Source: Candidatus Bacteroides intestinavium
GTDB lineage: Bacteria; Bacteroidota; Bacteroidia; Bacteroidales; Bacteroidaceae
Assembly (NCBI GenBank): GCA_019118325.1
Contig: DWZE01000132.1
Span: 1-35,165 of the forward strand
Direction: 5' to 3'
Length of the DNA: 35,165 bases
The translations under genes were made by a program, and so were the position numbers. A model generated the notes under the pieces. The model saw only the letters and a program-made list of their open reading frames with translations, did not search any database and was not told the DNA's origin. Below, one piece after another: positions 23,601-33,467 of this stretch (position 1 is its first letter; each line of letters opens with the position of its first letter).

Positions 23601-24048
23601 CGCCTTTCTGTTCACATCCCGGTTAATATCGGTGTAAAACCTGTCAATAGCCACGGGAAAGATTTTCATAATTTCTTCTTGCAATCCTCATAACTCCTGC
23701 TATACAAGAAGCGGAATGAACCCGCCAAAAAAGTTAGCCCCGAAATGCAAGCTGATAATAAACTGATTTTTCAGCCCTGACCGCACCGTTCATAATCCGA
23801 AAGTTATTAACTTTGCGGCTTATCGACAGGATGTTAATTTTGTGCGGATATATCCGGAAACAGAGATTAGTATCAGGACTTTACCGCCGCGCCCCGATGT
23901 TGACAACCGGCGGATAACTCCGGGCCTGGAAGCAATAACTTCTTGTGCAAGGAATAGCTCCGGAAATTATCCACACTATTAACCGCCTATCATCATCAAC
24001 ATAAGCTTTTTCTTTAAAAGAAAAGAAGAGATATAATTATAATGTGTT
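23601..24048. other. Divergent intergenic region; candidate replication-origin segment
   Basis: The 448-base gap between the divergent methylase and nadA genes has an exact DnaA-box 9-mer TTATCCACA at 23967-23975 and a one-mismatch copy TTATCGACA at 23820-23828. An AT-rich tract (24004-24045) precedes nadA and could unwind easily. The nadA promoter and a CGGATATATCCG palindrome also lie here. Together with boxes on both sides (22744-23306 and 24994-25002) this resembles a split origin. No DnaA gene is in the window and no skew calculation was made, so this stays a hypothesis. Confidence 0.35.
23812..23856 (+). promoter_or_regulatory. Promoter upstream of nadA with palindrome at the start point
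   Basis: TTTG at 23812-23815 is followed after 19 bases by TAATTTTGT at 23835-23843, the best complete -33/-7 pair in the window. A second exact -7 box, TAACTTTGC, overlaps the -33 element at 23808-23816. The 12-bp perfect palindrome CGGATATATCCG at 23845-23856 covers the predicted start and could be an operator. The nadA leader would be about 200 bases. Confidence 0.6.
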
Positions 24049-24987
24049 ATGACTGACATCAAGGAAGAAATCGAAAAACTGAAGCGAGAGAAGAACGCCG
24101 TCATCCTGGGGCATTACTACCAGCACGGCGAAGTGCAGGACGTAGCCGACTTCGTGGGCGACAGTCTGGCCCTGGCCCAATGGGCCGCACGGACGGAGGC
24201 GGACATCATCGTCATGTGCGGTGTGCATTTCATGGGCGAGACGGCCAAGGTGCTCTGTCCGGCGAAGAAGGTGCTGGTGCCGGACATGGCCGCAGGCTGC
24301 TCCCTGGCGGACAGCTGTCCGGCCGATAAGTTCGAAGCCTTCATCCAGGCGCATCCGGGCCATACGGTCATCTCCTACGTCAATACGACGGCGGCCGTCA
24401 AGGCACTGACCGACGTGGTGGTCACCTCCACCAATGCCCGGCAAATCGTGGAAAGCTTTCCTCAGGACGAGAAGATCATTTTTGGACCGGACAGAAATCT
24501 GGGGAGTTATATCAACAGTGTGACGGGACGGAATATGTTGTTATGGGACGGTGCCTGCCATGTGCATGAACAGTTCTCGGTGGAAAAGATGGTGGAGTTG
24601 AAGCGCGCGCATCCCGAAGCACTGATCCTCGCCCACCCCGAATGCAAGGGGGCTGTGCTGAAGCTGGCCGATGTGGTAGGCTCTACGGCTGCGCTGCTGA
24701 AATATGCGGTGAAGCATCCGGAGAACACATATATCGTGGCTACCGAATCAGGCATTCTGCACGAGATGCAGAAGAAGTGCCCTCAGACCACCTTCATCCC
24801 TGCCCCACCCGCTGACAGTACCTGCGCTTGCAACGAATGCAGCTACATGCGTCTCAATACGCTGGAAAAGCTGCGCGACTGCCTGCGCGACGAGTCGCCG
24901 GAGATTACTGTCGATCCGGAAATTGCCGCCCGCGCCGTCCGGCCCATTGAGCGGATGCTGGAGATTTCGGCTCGTCTGGGATTATGA
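24049..24987 (+). CDS. nadA: Quinolinate synthase
   Basis: The product is 312 residues. It condenses iminoaspartate with dihydroxyacetone phosphate to quinolinate, the second step of de novo NAD synthesis, using a [4Fe-4S] cluster. The N-terminal ILGHYYQHGEVQDVADFVGDSL is the substrate-binding block. The three conserved cysteine regions are seen in AAGCSLADSC, HPECKG and CACNECSYMRLNTL. Three homologous sub-domains are discernible in the repeated V-x-T-S/ES-G-I patterns. It receives iminoaspartate from NadB (9252-10841). The gene appears monocistronic, with its own promoter and a MITE-like hairpin after the stop. Confidence 0.95.
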   Translation: MTDIKEEIEKLKREKNAVILGHYYQHGEVQDVADFVGDSLALAQWAARTEADIIVMCGVHFMGETAKVLCPAKKVLVPDMAAGCSLADSCPADKFEAFIQAHPGHTVISYVNTTAAVKALTDVVVTSTNARQIVESFPQDEKIIFGPDRNLGSYINSVTGRNMLLWDGACHVHEQFSVEKMVELKRAHPEALILAHPECKGAVLKLADVVGSTAALLKYAVKHPENTYIVATESGILHEMQKKCPQTTFIPAPPADSTCACNECSYMRLNTLEKLRDCLRDESPEITVDPEIAARAVRPIERMLEISARLGL

Positions 24988-25014
24988 ACAGGGTTATCAA
25001 CAGATGTATCCAAT

Positions 25015-25220
25015 AAAAAAGAGGGTGTGTCAAAATAAAGGTTACCTATCATTAGCTTCGCTCAAAACCTCTTTTGACTATTTCATTAAGGTATAGTCTG
25101 TCATGTTGAGCGGAGCGGAGCGAAGTCGAAACATCTCACTTAACCAATCTTGAGATCCCTCGGCTACGCTCGGGATGACAGAATGATAGGTAATCCTTAT
25201 TTTGATACACCCTCTTTTTT
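25015..25220. mobile_element. MITE-like element with 39-bp terminal inverted repeats
   Basis: The ends 25015-25053 and 25182-25220 are complementary at 36 of 39 positions, starting AAAAAAGAGGGTGT and ending ACACCCTCTTTTTT. Inside is a second inverted pair, TCTGTCAT near 25097 and ATGACAGA near 25175. It brackets a GC-rich core with GAGCGGAGCGGAGCGAAGTCG and CTCGGCTACGCTCGGG. It has no coding capacity. It fills the gap between the convergent nadA and rdgB genes and provides a T-run in both directions, so it probably terminates both. No target duplication was recognised. Confidence 0.75.
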
Positions 25221-25237
25221 CTTCCGTGATGGCTTTC

Positions 25238-25816
25238 TTACAGCGTGTTGAGGAATCTGCACAGTTTCTGTGCCCCGATGGCCCGATGGCTGATTTTGTT
25301 TTTCAGTGCGTCGCCCATCTCGGCAAAGGTCTGTGTATAGCCGTCCGGCACAAAGACAGGGTCGTAGCCGAAGCCCGACGTGCCATGGCGTACCGGGGTG
25401 ATGTGTCCGTTGACGATGCCTTCGAAGAGGTGTTCCTTGCCGTTCAGGATGAGGGCAAAGGCAGTGCGGAAGCGGGCACGGCGGTTCTCCACGCCTTCCA
25501 GTTCCTGGAGCAGCTTGCGCATGTTGGCCTCGGAGTTGTGCGCATCGCCCGCATAACGGGCCGAATAGACGCCGGGTGCGCCGTTCAGGGCTTCTACCTC
25601 CAGGCCGGTGTCGTCGGCAAAGCAATCCAGGTGATACGTTTCGTAGATGAACCTTGCCTTCAGCAAGGCATTCCCCTCCAGCGTATCCGCCGTTTCGGGG
25701 ATATCGGCCTGACAGCCGATGTCTTTCAAGCTGAGGATTTCTATCTTCGCGCCGACGATGGCCTTCACTTCCTCCAGCTTGTGGGCATTGTTAGTGGCAA
25801 ATACAAACTTTTTCAT
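25238..25816 (-). CDS. rdgB: XTP/dITP diphosphatase (Ham1/RdgB)
   Basis: The product is 192 residues. It begins [19 protein letters not shown], the nucleotide-binding T-x-N-x-x-K signature. [25 protein letters not shown] is the catalytic metal-binding block with the conserved Asp pair, and [16 protein letters not shown] plus [10 protein letters not shown] complete the active site. The enzyme hydrolyses deaminated purine nucleotides (ITP, dITP, XTP) to monophosphates and so prevents mutagenic incorporation. It is the last gene of the leuS-yitT-rdgB operon, 67 bases after yitT. Confidence 0.95.
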   Translation of the reverse strand: MKKFVFATNNAHKLEEVKAIVGAKIEILSLKDIGCQADIPETADTLEGNALLKARFIYETYHLDCFADDTGLEVEALNGAPGVYSARYAGDAHNSEANMRKLLQELEGVENRRARFRTAFALILNGKEHLFEGIVNGHITPVRHGTSGFGYDPVFVPDGYTQTFAEMGDALKNKISHRAIGAQKLCRFLNTL

Positions 25817-25883
25817 AACATTTGGTTTCTTGCTGTTTCTGATGTGGGATGTGTTTGCCCGGTATCGCTTAAGGCGCTTGACT

Positions 25884-26786
25884 TTACTTGGCTTTCAGCC
25901 GGTCGAAACCTTCGCCGTAGACGCCGATGACGGAACTTTGCGAGACGAATGCGTTGGGGTCCACGTCCTTCACCAGTTGGAAGATTTCGTGAGACTGGCG
26001 TTTGTAGGCCAGCACCACCAGCACCTTGACGTCTCCTTTGCTGTACCATCCCGTGCCGTCCAGCACCGTCACGCCACGGTGTGTCTCGCGGGTGATGCGG
26101 TCGGCAATCTCCTCGTACTTGCGGCTGAAGATGAGGAACTGCACGGATTGGCGGGCACTGTTGACGATGTAGTCTATCACAAAGCCCATCACGAACAGCG
26201 TCACGAAGCCGAAGATGACGCGCCGCCAATCGTGGAACACGATGTAGCACGAGCTGATGATGAGGCAGTCCACCAGCATCACCATCCGTCCCAACGCCAC
26301 ATCTTTATATTTGTGCACCACGGCGGCAATGATGTCCGTGCCTCCCGTGCTGCCTCCGCAATTGAAGGCGATGCCCAGTCCGGCGCCGCACATCACCGAA
26401 CCGATGAGGCAGGCCATCGTGTCCTGTCCCGGTCCCAGCAGTTGGGGGAAGGTGCCGTCCGGATTCTTCACCAGCCACTGGGTGAACTCCAGCATCAGCG
26501 TCAGCATGATGATGGCATACGTCGTCTTGATGCTGAACTTGGGTCCCAGCACCTTGATGGCCAGCGTCATCAGTACCGCGTTGATGATGAAATACGTGTA
26601 CTGGATGGGGAAGCCTGTCGAATAGTAGACGATGGCTCCGATACCGGTGGTTCCGCCCGTAGTAATCTGGTAGGGAATCATGAACACGGCCCACGCCAGC
26701 GCGTAGCAGAAAAGCCCCAGGGTTATCATCAGATAGTCCCGGCTTTCCTGCAGCATTTCGGCTTTGGTTGGTTTCTTGAGTTGCAT
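25884..26786 (-). CDS. YitT family membrane protein (DUF161 + DUF2179), paralogue 2
   Basis: The product is 300 residues. A short cytosolic N-terminus ([18 protein letters not shown]) leads to about six hydrophobic helices with the family pattern [19 protein letters not shown] and [18 protein letters not shown]. The C-terminal DUF2179 domain ([51 protein letters not shown]) is well preserved. It starts four bases after the leuS stop, so it is translationally linked to leuS. The paralogue at 21579-22541 shares the layout but the two are clearly diverged. The substrate is unknown. Confidence 0.9.
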   Translation of the reverse strand: MQLKKPTKAEMLQESRDYLMITLGLFCYALAWAVFMIPYQITTGGTTGIGAIVYYSTGFPIQYTYFIINAVLMTLAIKVLGPKFSIKTTYAIIMLTLMLEFTQWLVKNPDGTFPQLLGPGQDTMACLIGSVMCGAGLGIAFNCGGSTGGTDIIAAVVHKYKDVALGRMVMLVDCLIISSCYIVFHDWRRVIFGFVTLFVMGFVIDYIVNSARQSVQFLIFSRKYEEIADRITRETHRGVTVLDGTGWYSKGDVKVLVVLAYKRQSHEIFQLVKDVDPNAFVSQSSVIGVYGEGFDRLKAK

Positions 26787-26790
26787 ACGC

Positions 26791-29628
<2,838 letters not shown>

Positions 29629-29679
29629 ATTGGTTTCCTACTAATGTGATTGAATACTGAGTTAGTTGCTATAAACGCT

Positions 29680-29688
29680 GCAAATTTA
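29680..29688 (-). promoter_or_regulatory. -7 box of the leuS operon
   Basis: The minus strand reads TAAATTTGC, an exact match. The leader is about 50 bases. I saw no T-box-like or attenuator structure in it. Confidence 0.6.
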
Positions 29689-29775
29689 AGGGTTTATTTT
29701 CAATTTCAGTGTGGTAGGAGGTCAATAATTTCAGTGTCAGGGGGTAAAGCGGAGGTTGCATCAAAATATCAAATT

Positions 29776-29879
29776 GCACACAGATGACACAGATACAACC
29801 GATGACTGCAGATTATATAGTATTGATAAACAACTAAATAAATCTGCGATAATCTGTTTAATCTGTGTTATCTGCGTGC
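29776..29879. repeat. Imperfect 38-bp inverted repeat of CAGATNACAC units (family copy A)
   Basis: The arm 29776-29813 pairs with 29842-29879 at 30 of 38 positions around a 28-base loop. The arms are made of ~9-10-base units (ACACAGATGACACAGAT on the left, ATCTGTGTTATCTGCG on the right). It lies between leuS and the next minus-strand gene, mostly filling that 323-base gap. Related elements are at 33468-33570 and 35073-35165. Confidence 0.75.
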
Positions 29880-29917
29880 CAATATCCCATTACGATACAC
29901 CCTCCTGCAAAGTCATT

Positions 29918-29944
29918 CCCGGTTCGAGACTGCTTCTTACCGGG
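29918..29944 (-). terminator. Weak hairpin directly after the four-helix protein gene
   Basis: CCCGGT at 29918-29923 and ACCGGG at 29939-29944 form a 6-bp stem with a 15-base loop, eight bases after the stop codon on the minus strand. There is no clean T-run. The GGTTCGAGA in the arm looks like a tRNA T-loop, but no acceptor or anticodon arm can be built around it. Confidence 0.35.
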
Positions 29945-29951
29945 TTCTAGT

Positions 29952-30395
29952 CTATCTCTTTGCCCGCGTCAGCCCCATATTCACCAGTCCCAGGAAAACG
30001 AAAGACAGCAACGGACCGAAGACGTATATCCACATGTTCAGCATCTCGTAACTCATGTGCAGATGTGCGGCGGTTTCATAAAGCCAATCCATGCAATACC
30101 TGTATTGGTCGTACACCGATCCGTCGATGTTGAATTTGTGGAAATAGCAGAGCGATCCCGCGAAAGCACATCCCGTAGCCGCTACCACGAGCAGCAACAG
30201 AATAGTAGTCAATGTTTTCCTTTGTCCCCGCAGGAAAATGTAGAACGCCCGTGCCGAAGTCAGCACAAACGGCACTAACATGAGGAATGGGAAAGCGTAG
30301 ATGCAGACATACACGCTGGTCTCCTGGTAGTTCCAGCCGAACAGGAGGCCGAAGAGATAGAGCATTCCACAGAGGATTTGAAAGATGTATTCCAT
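29952..30395 (-). CDS. Four-helix membrane protein, function unknown
   Basis: The product is 147 residues with four hydrophobic segments: about 4-22 (ILCGMLYLFGLLFGW), 27-53, 62-83 (TTILLLLVVAATGCAFAGSLCYF) and 114-138 (MLNMWIYVFGPLLSFVFLGLVNMG). The loop between the third and fourth helices (HKFNIDGSVYDQYRYCMDWLYETAAHLHMSYEM) is the main polar part. It ends in a short basic tail (TRAKR). I do not recognise a family. A -7 box almost touches the ATG. It is monocistronic and on the same strand as the leuS operon downstream. Confidence 0.75.
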   Translation of the reverse strand: MEYIFQILCGMLYLFGLLFGWNYQETSVYVCIYAFPFLMLVPFVLTSARAFYIFLRGQRKTLTTILLLLVVAATGCAFAGSLCYFHKFNIDGSVYDQYRYCMDWLYETAAHLHMSYEMLNMWIYVFGPLLSFVFLGLVNMGLTRAKR

Positions 30396-30401
30396 GATGG
30401 G

Positions 30402-30410
30402 GCAAAGTTA
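30402..30410 (-). promoter_or_regulatory. -7 box of the four-helix protein gene, nearly leaderless
   Basis: The minus strand reads TAACTTTGC, an exact match, ending seven bases before the ATG at 30395. The transcript start would be about four bases from the start codon, as for the DUF4294 gene. Confidence 0.65.
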
Positions 30411-30440
30411 AGTGTTTCAAGTTTTGGATTTATACTTTGA

Positions 30441-30472
30441 GCGGGATGAATTTGTGCATTTTAGTCGTGGCA
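30441..30472 (-). repeat. 32-bp conserved non-coding motif, copy 2
   Basis: It matches 12036-12067 at 29 of 32 positions. It sits 30 bases upstream of the minus-strand -7 box at 30402-30410. In both loci the motif has the same orientation relative to the promoter. Confidence 0.65.
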
Positions 30473-30615
30473 GGTGCTGAAAATTCTTGATATCCTATTC
30501 TTAATGCGGCATTCTGCTCTTTGCTGAAAGTTTGTTACAAAATTTATTTTTATAAGTATTTTTCTTAATGCAGTGGATTGATAATCAACTTATTACATTT
30601 TCTTAAACATCCTTC

Positions 30616-30703
30616 CAAAAACACTGAACAATTTCTTCCGAAACTGTGAAGTATTTCTTGAGAAATTGCGTAGTGTTATGCGAGAAATTGTTCAGTGTTT
30701 TTG
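30616..30703. repeat. Perfect 21-bp inverted repeat around a 46-base spacer
   Basis: 30616-30636 and 30683-30703 are perfect complements (core CACTGAACAATTTCT). The spacer holds two more degenerate copies of the same unit, one in each orientation (ACTGTGAAGTATTTCTT and GAGAAATTGCGTAGTGTT). The whole is thus two direct units followed by two inverted ones. The surroundings (30473-30845) are AT-rich with no convincing gene. Confidence 0.75.
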
Positions 30704-30845
30704 CGGAAGTTGTGAACCCTCGAATTTTTCCGTCTTAAAAAGGCATCTATAATATAAAAAATCCATACAAATAAAGCAAAGGAGCATCTGACGTGAGGAG
30801 GAATGCGAAGACACAACTGAAGTGCATTTTTTGTTTTGTACAAAA

Positions 30846-31196
30846 TTATGCCGCGCAAAGTATAATTCCGGTACAGGTACCTAGCAAAACCTCCTTGATG
30901 AAAACGGTCAGTTGTAACAGGACTTCTTTCTCCAGTTCTACAAAACGGTTATAGGACACACGCCTGGGGAAGAGGTGCAACAGATGCTTGCAGACATATT
31001 CCTAACTAATAATGCTTGAAACATCAGAAACCTCCCGAGTGGAACAGAATCAGGATGACCATGATTTCCGAATCGCTCATCCGGTCGGGCTTGTTCCGAT
31101 GCTTATGATTCTTGTCTTCAACCATATATTCCCACTGACTTTGGCAAATTCTTCGCAAAAATCATCCGCCATACAATAAATTTCCGTAAATCTGTA
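30846..31196 (-). pseudogene. IS982-family transposase remnant
   Basis: No single frame is open, but three consecutive minus-strand frames give recognisable IS982 transposase pieces. From 31196 the first reads RFTEIYCMADDFCEEFAKVS. The next reads DRMSDSEIMVILILFHSGGF, then a stop and FKHYY. The last reads EYVCKHLLHLFPRRVSYNRF continuing VELEKEVLLQLTVF and LGTCTGI, and ends at a stop at 30846-30848. These blocks match the N-terminal third of the family in order (SDSEIM, FKHYY, SYNRF, CTGI). The catalytic DDE domain is missing. The gene has at least two frameshifts and is truncated, so it is dead. No terminal inverted repeats were recognised. Confidence 0.8.
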
Positions 31197-31322
31197 TAAG
31201 GAATAAACCTCTTTGGAATCAAGAGAGTTAGAAAAATTACCTCGTTTTCGGGTAATGAGTTGGCAACCGTTCCAATTGCCGTGGTCTGCATCGCTTTGCT
31301 TGTTCGGGTAACTCTTTGATAT

Positions 31323-31331
31323 GCAAAGATA
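31323..31331 (-). promoter_or_regulatory. -7 box pointing toward the IS982 remnant
   Basis: The minus strand reads TATCTTTGC, an exact match. It lies 46 bases from the opposite-strand -7 box at 31369-31377, so the two form a divergent pair. It may be the old transposase promoter. Confidence 0.45.
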
Positions 31332-31368
31332 AAAAAGTAAATTGAATGTGCCAAAAGATTTTTTTCAT

Positions 31369-31377
31369 TAACTTTGC
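31369..31377 (+). promoter_or_regulatory. -7 box of the HsdR-N-like gene
   Basis: TAACTTTGC is an exact match. The start would be near 31380, 14 bases before the ATG at 31394. It excludes the longer in-frame start at 31346. Confidence 0.65.
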
Positions 31378-31393
31378 AAATAAAAAAAGCCGT

Positions 31394-32476
31394 ATGAACG
31401 ATATTTGGAATGAAATATGTTTTGAGTTGAGCACCTGTATTCAAAATAACGTCTTGGAAAAAGAATATGAGAATGCAGTCTGTAATTGTATGGTGCTTCT
31501 TGGTTGGAAAAAATATCGAGGAGAAATTGTAACGCAATACCCTGTACAAGCTGGGCATGAAAACAAATATGCAGATATTGTGATTCTGCAAGACAATGTT
31601 GAGCAGTTCGTAATAGAAATCAAACGTCCTAATCACATATTACAAGAAGAAGATGAAAGACAGTTGTTTTCTTACATGCGTCTATTAAAGCACCAAGTTA
31701 TTTTCGGACTTTATATAGGGGATAAAATTCGTTTGTATTATGATGATATTGCTTCTCAGCAACTGCCCGAACAAGTCTTTTCTATAGACATAGAAGAAAA
31801 CAATTCTGATGGCTTTAAATTTGTGGAACTCTTTTCTAAGGATTCATTCAATGTGCAGACTGTGACAGATTTCTGTAAAGAGCAAAAAATGATATTTCAA
31901 AAACAAAAACAAATACAGAGTGAGGTTGCTAAAATATTGTCTGATACAAGCGGTCAAGTTTTTAAGGATGCGTTAAAGGAAAGATTCCTATATGAAGGGT
32001 ATTCTGAAGAATGGATAGATTCAGTACTTGATCAAATTGCATTGACTGTTTCATCATCAGCTAAAGGAAGACAACGAACAGAAACATTCTCACCCGCTAT
32101 ATCCACTTATGAGCCTGTTTTACATAAAACCAGCCGCGATAAAACTAAATATGGATTTTTAGGAAGTGGTCCGTTGCCTAAAAGGAAATTTGTATGGAAT
32201 GTCATTAAGCATTTTGTAAGTGAAAATCCGAAAACATACAATGAGTATGCAAAAATACTTAATGCCCTAAAGCCAGATTCACAAGGTGTAATTAAGACTT
32301 ATGATTCTTTGTCTAAAACACAAATGATACGCTATTTCACAAAAGCAAGTGAATGCTTGCAAAGTGTAGATGGAATAAAATTTGTTGTTTGTAATCAATG
32401 GGGTGATTTTAATATCGCTCCTATTATACAATTTGCGAACTCGCAAGGATATAATGTCATCGAATATAAATCTTAG
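31394..32476 (+). CDS. Stand-alone PD-(D/E)XK protein related to the HsdR N-terminal domain
   Basis: The product is 360 residues. Residues 20-130 match the nuclease fold of type I restriction HsdR N-terminal domains (HSDR_N_2 type). Glu26 in the first helix, Asp61 in HENKYADIVIL and Glu75-x-Lys77 in FVIEIKRP form the catalytic set, and QYP at 48-50 is the usual strand. FGLYIGDKIRLYYDD closes the domain. There is no helicase part. Residues about 150-230 are helical. Residues 255-360 (KRKFVWNVIKHFVSENPKTYNEYAKIL, then YDSLSKTQMIRYFTKASE) look like a winged-helix or DNA-reading domain, which is inference. Base use is strikingly AT-rich with A/T-ending codons, unlike the flanking genes. It lies between an IS982 remnant and a broken integrase, so it was probably acquired. 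A defence role is plausible. Confidence 0.8.
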   Translation: MNDIWNEICFELSTCIQNNVLEKEYENAVCNCMVLLGWKKYRGEIVTQYPVQAGHENKYADIVILQDNVEQFVIEIKRPNHILQEEDERQLFSYMRLLKHQVIFGLYIGDKIRLYYDDIASQQLPEQVFSIDIEENNSDGFKFVELFSKDSFNVQTVTDFCKEQKMIFQKQKQIQSEVAKILSDTSGQVFKDALKERFLYEGYSEEWIDSVLDQIALTVSSSAKGRQRTETFSPAISTYEPVLHKTSRDKTKYGFLGSGPLPKRKFVWNVIKHFVSENPKTYNEYAKILNALKPDSQGVIKTYDSLSKTQMIRYFTKASECLQSVDGIKFVVCNQWGDFNIAPIIQFANSQGYNVIEYKS

Positions 32477-32561
32477 GTGCTGACAGCACGTTTTGGTCTG
32501 CCCAAAACACAAACTTGCTACCATTGAAAAACAGAGTTCCGACTTTGAAGTAACTCATCTG

Positions 32562-32637
32562 CCTTTGGGTAACCCAAAGGACAACTTGCTGCTTCTTTTA
32601 GAAGCAAACGGGGTGTCCAGAGGGGTGTAACCCCGTT
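32562..32637 (+). terminator. Three consecutive hairpins after the HsdR-N-like gene
   Basis: CCTTTGGGT/ACCCAAAGG at 32562-32580, GCTTCT/AGAAGC at 32591-32605 and AACGGGGT/ACCCCGTT at 32607-32637 follow one another. The last, with GGGTGTCCAGAGGGGTGTAA in its loop, and the following AGCATGAGCGAAGCGG look like sequence from the ends of Bacteroides conjugative or mobilisable elements. They may terminate the upstream gene. The rest of the gap to 32689 shows no gene. Confidence 0.5.
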
Positions 32638-32689
32638 GGCTCATTGGGGTGTTTTTAGCATGAGCGAAGCGGTGCGTGAAGAAAACGCC

Positions 32690-33179
32690 CTAATTAATAA
32701 AATCAGGGGTAAGCTCCAGCATTGACATATTATTGCGCTTATAAAAAGATTTGATAAATGCAGCGACGTGGTTTCTTGCCCTCACCCGTGACTGGTAAGT
32801 AGCCATAACCCTGTCTTTTCCGACACGTTTCTTGAATACCTCGTTATCCCTGTCAAAGGAATTAAGCAATGTCTCGTACTCACAGCCTATGCCTTGATAG
32901 GCGTTGCGCACCATTTCAGCCGTAACATACGCCTCACGGTCGGATATGCGTTGGTAGTGCTTGATGATTTGCACCTTGATGTTGTCAAGCGCAAGGTTCG
33001 TTTCCCTCGCTTCACGGCTCTTGCCTTTGACACGGTTGCCTTTTGCGTCCCAAAGCTCCTTTGCGATGCTCCGCTTGCAACTGAACTGCGCCACCGTCCC
33101 ATTGATTGTAACCCGTCCCATCGTTCTTCTCCTTGCTGCTGTTCGCATAGAACGGCACGCGAAATGTGCTTCTTGTCAT
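32690..33179 (-). pseudogene. Tyrosine recombinase/integrase N-terminal fragment, frameshifted and truncated
   Basis: The ATG at 33179 starts MTRSTFRVPFYANSSKEKN, the Arm-domain N-terminus of Bacteroides conjugative-transposon integrases. Just after that, near 33125, the frame shifts and the rest reads MGRVTINGTVAQFSCKRSIA, ALDNIKVQIIKHYQRISDRE and the SAM-like core (RVRARNHVAAFIKSFYKRNN). A short piece of the usual linker is missing at the shift. The frame stops at 32690 right after LELTPDFIN, where family members continue for ~250 residues with the catalytic Arg-His-Arg-Tyr domain. The protein thus lacks its whole catalytic half. It marks the edge of a decayed integrative element. Confidence 0.85.
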
Positions 33180-33197
33180 ACTTGTCCTTTTGGGGTT

Positions 33198-33206
33198 GCA
33201 AAACTA
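33198..33206 (-). promoter_or_regulatory. -7 box of the integrase remnant
   Basis: The minus strand reads TAGTTTTGC, an exact TAnnTTTG match, 18 bases before the ATG at 33179. Confidence 0.6.
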
Positions 33207-33272
33207 TAAATCAACGAGTTAAACCTTGACAAGCAAACCTGTGCAGAACGCAGCAAATAAAACGGTAACTAT

Positions 33273-33308
33273 ATCGAACTCACGTTAAATATCGAACTCA
33301 CGTTAAAT
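33273..33308. repeat. Two perfect tandem copies of an 18-bp unit
   Basis: ATCGAACTCACGTTAAAT occurs at 33273-33290 and 33291-33308 with no spacer. It lies about 70 bases upstream of the integrase promoter. Confidence 0.85.
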
Positions 33309-33375
33309 AAGTGTATGGATTCCCGATGGGAGTATAGGCAGCCAAAGCCGGTGGCAAAAGACATATTGGATAAAT

Positions 33376-33431
33376 GGCAAAGTATCCAATAATAAATGGC
33401 AAAGTATCCAATGATAAAAGGCAAAGTATCC
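33376..33431. repeat. Three 22-bp-period direct repeats, iteron-like
   Basis: GGCAAAGTATCC starts at 33376, 33398 and 33420, exactly 22 bases apart. The rest of the unit (AATAATAAAT) is also conserved. Direct repeats at this spacing near an integrase could be arm-type recombinase sites or leftover iterons. No gene lies between 33207 and 33604. Confidence 0.85.
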
Positions 33432-33467
33432 TTGCTTCGAGTTGGATTGAAGTATAAACTCTAATAT

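Noticed and set aside
24988..25237. Small gene between nadA and rdgB
   Set aside because: The gap is fully occupied by the inverted-repeat element and has no open frame with a plausible start.
29911..29951. tRNA gene suggested by GGTTCGAGA
   Set aside because: The bases form a simple 6-bp hairpin; no acceptor stem, D-arm, anticodon arm or CCA context can be drawn.
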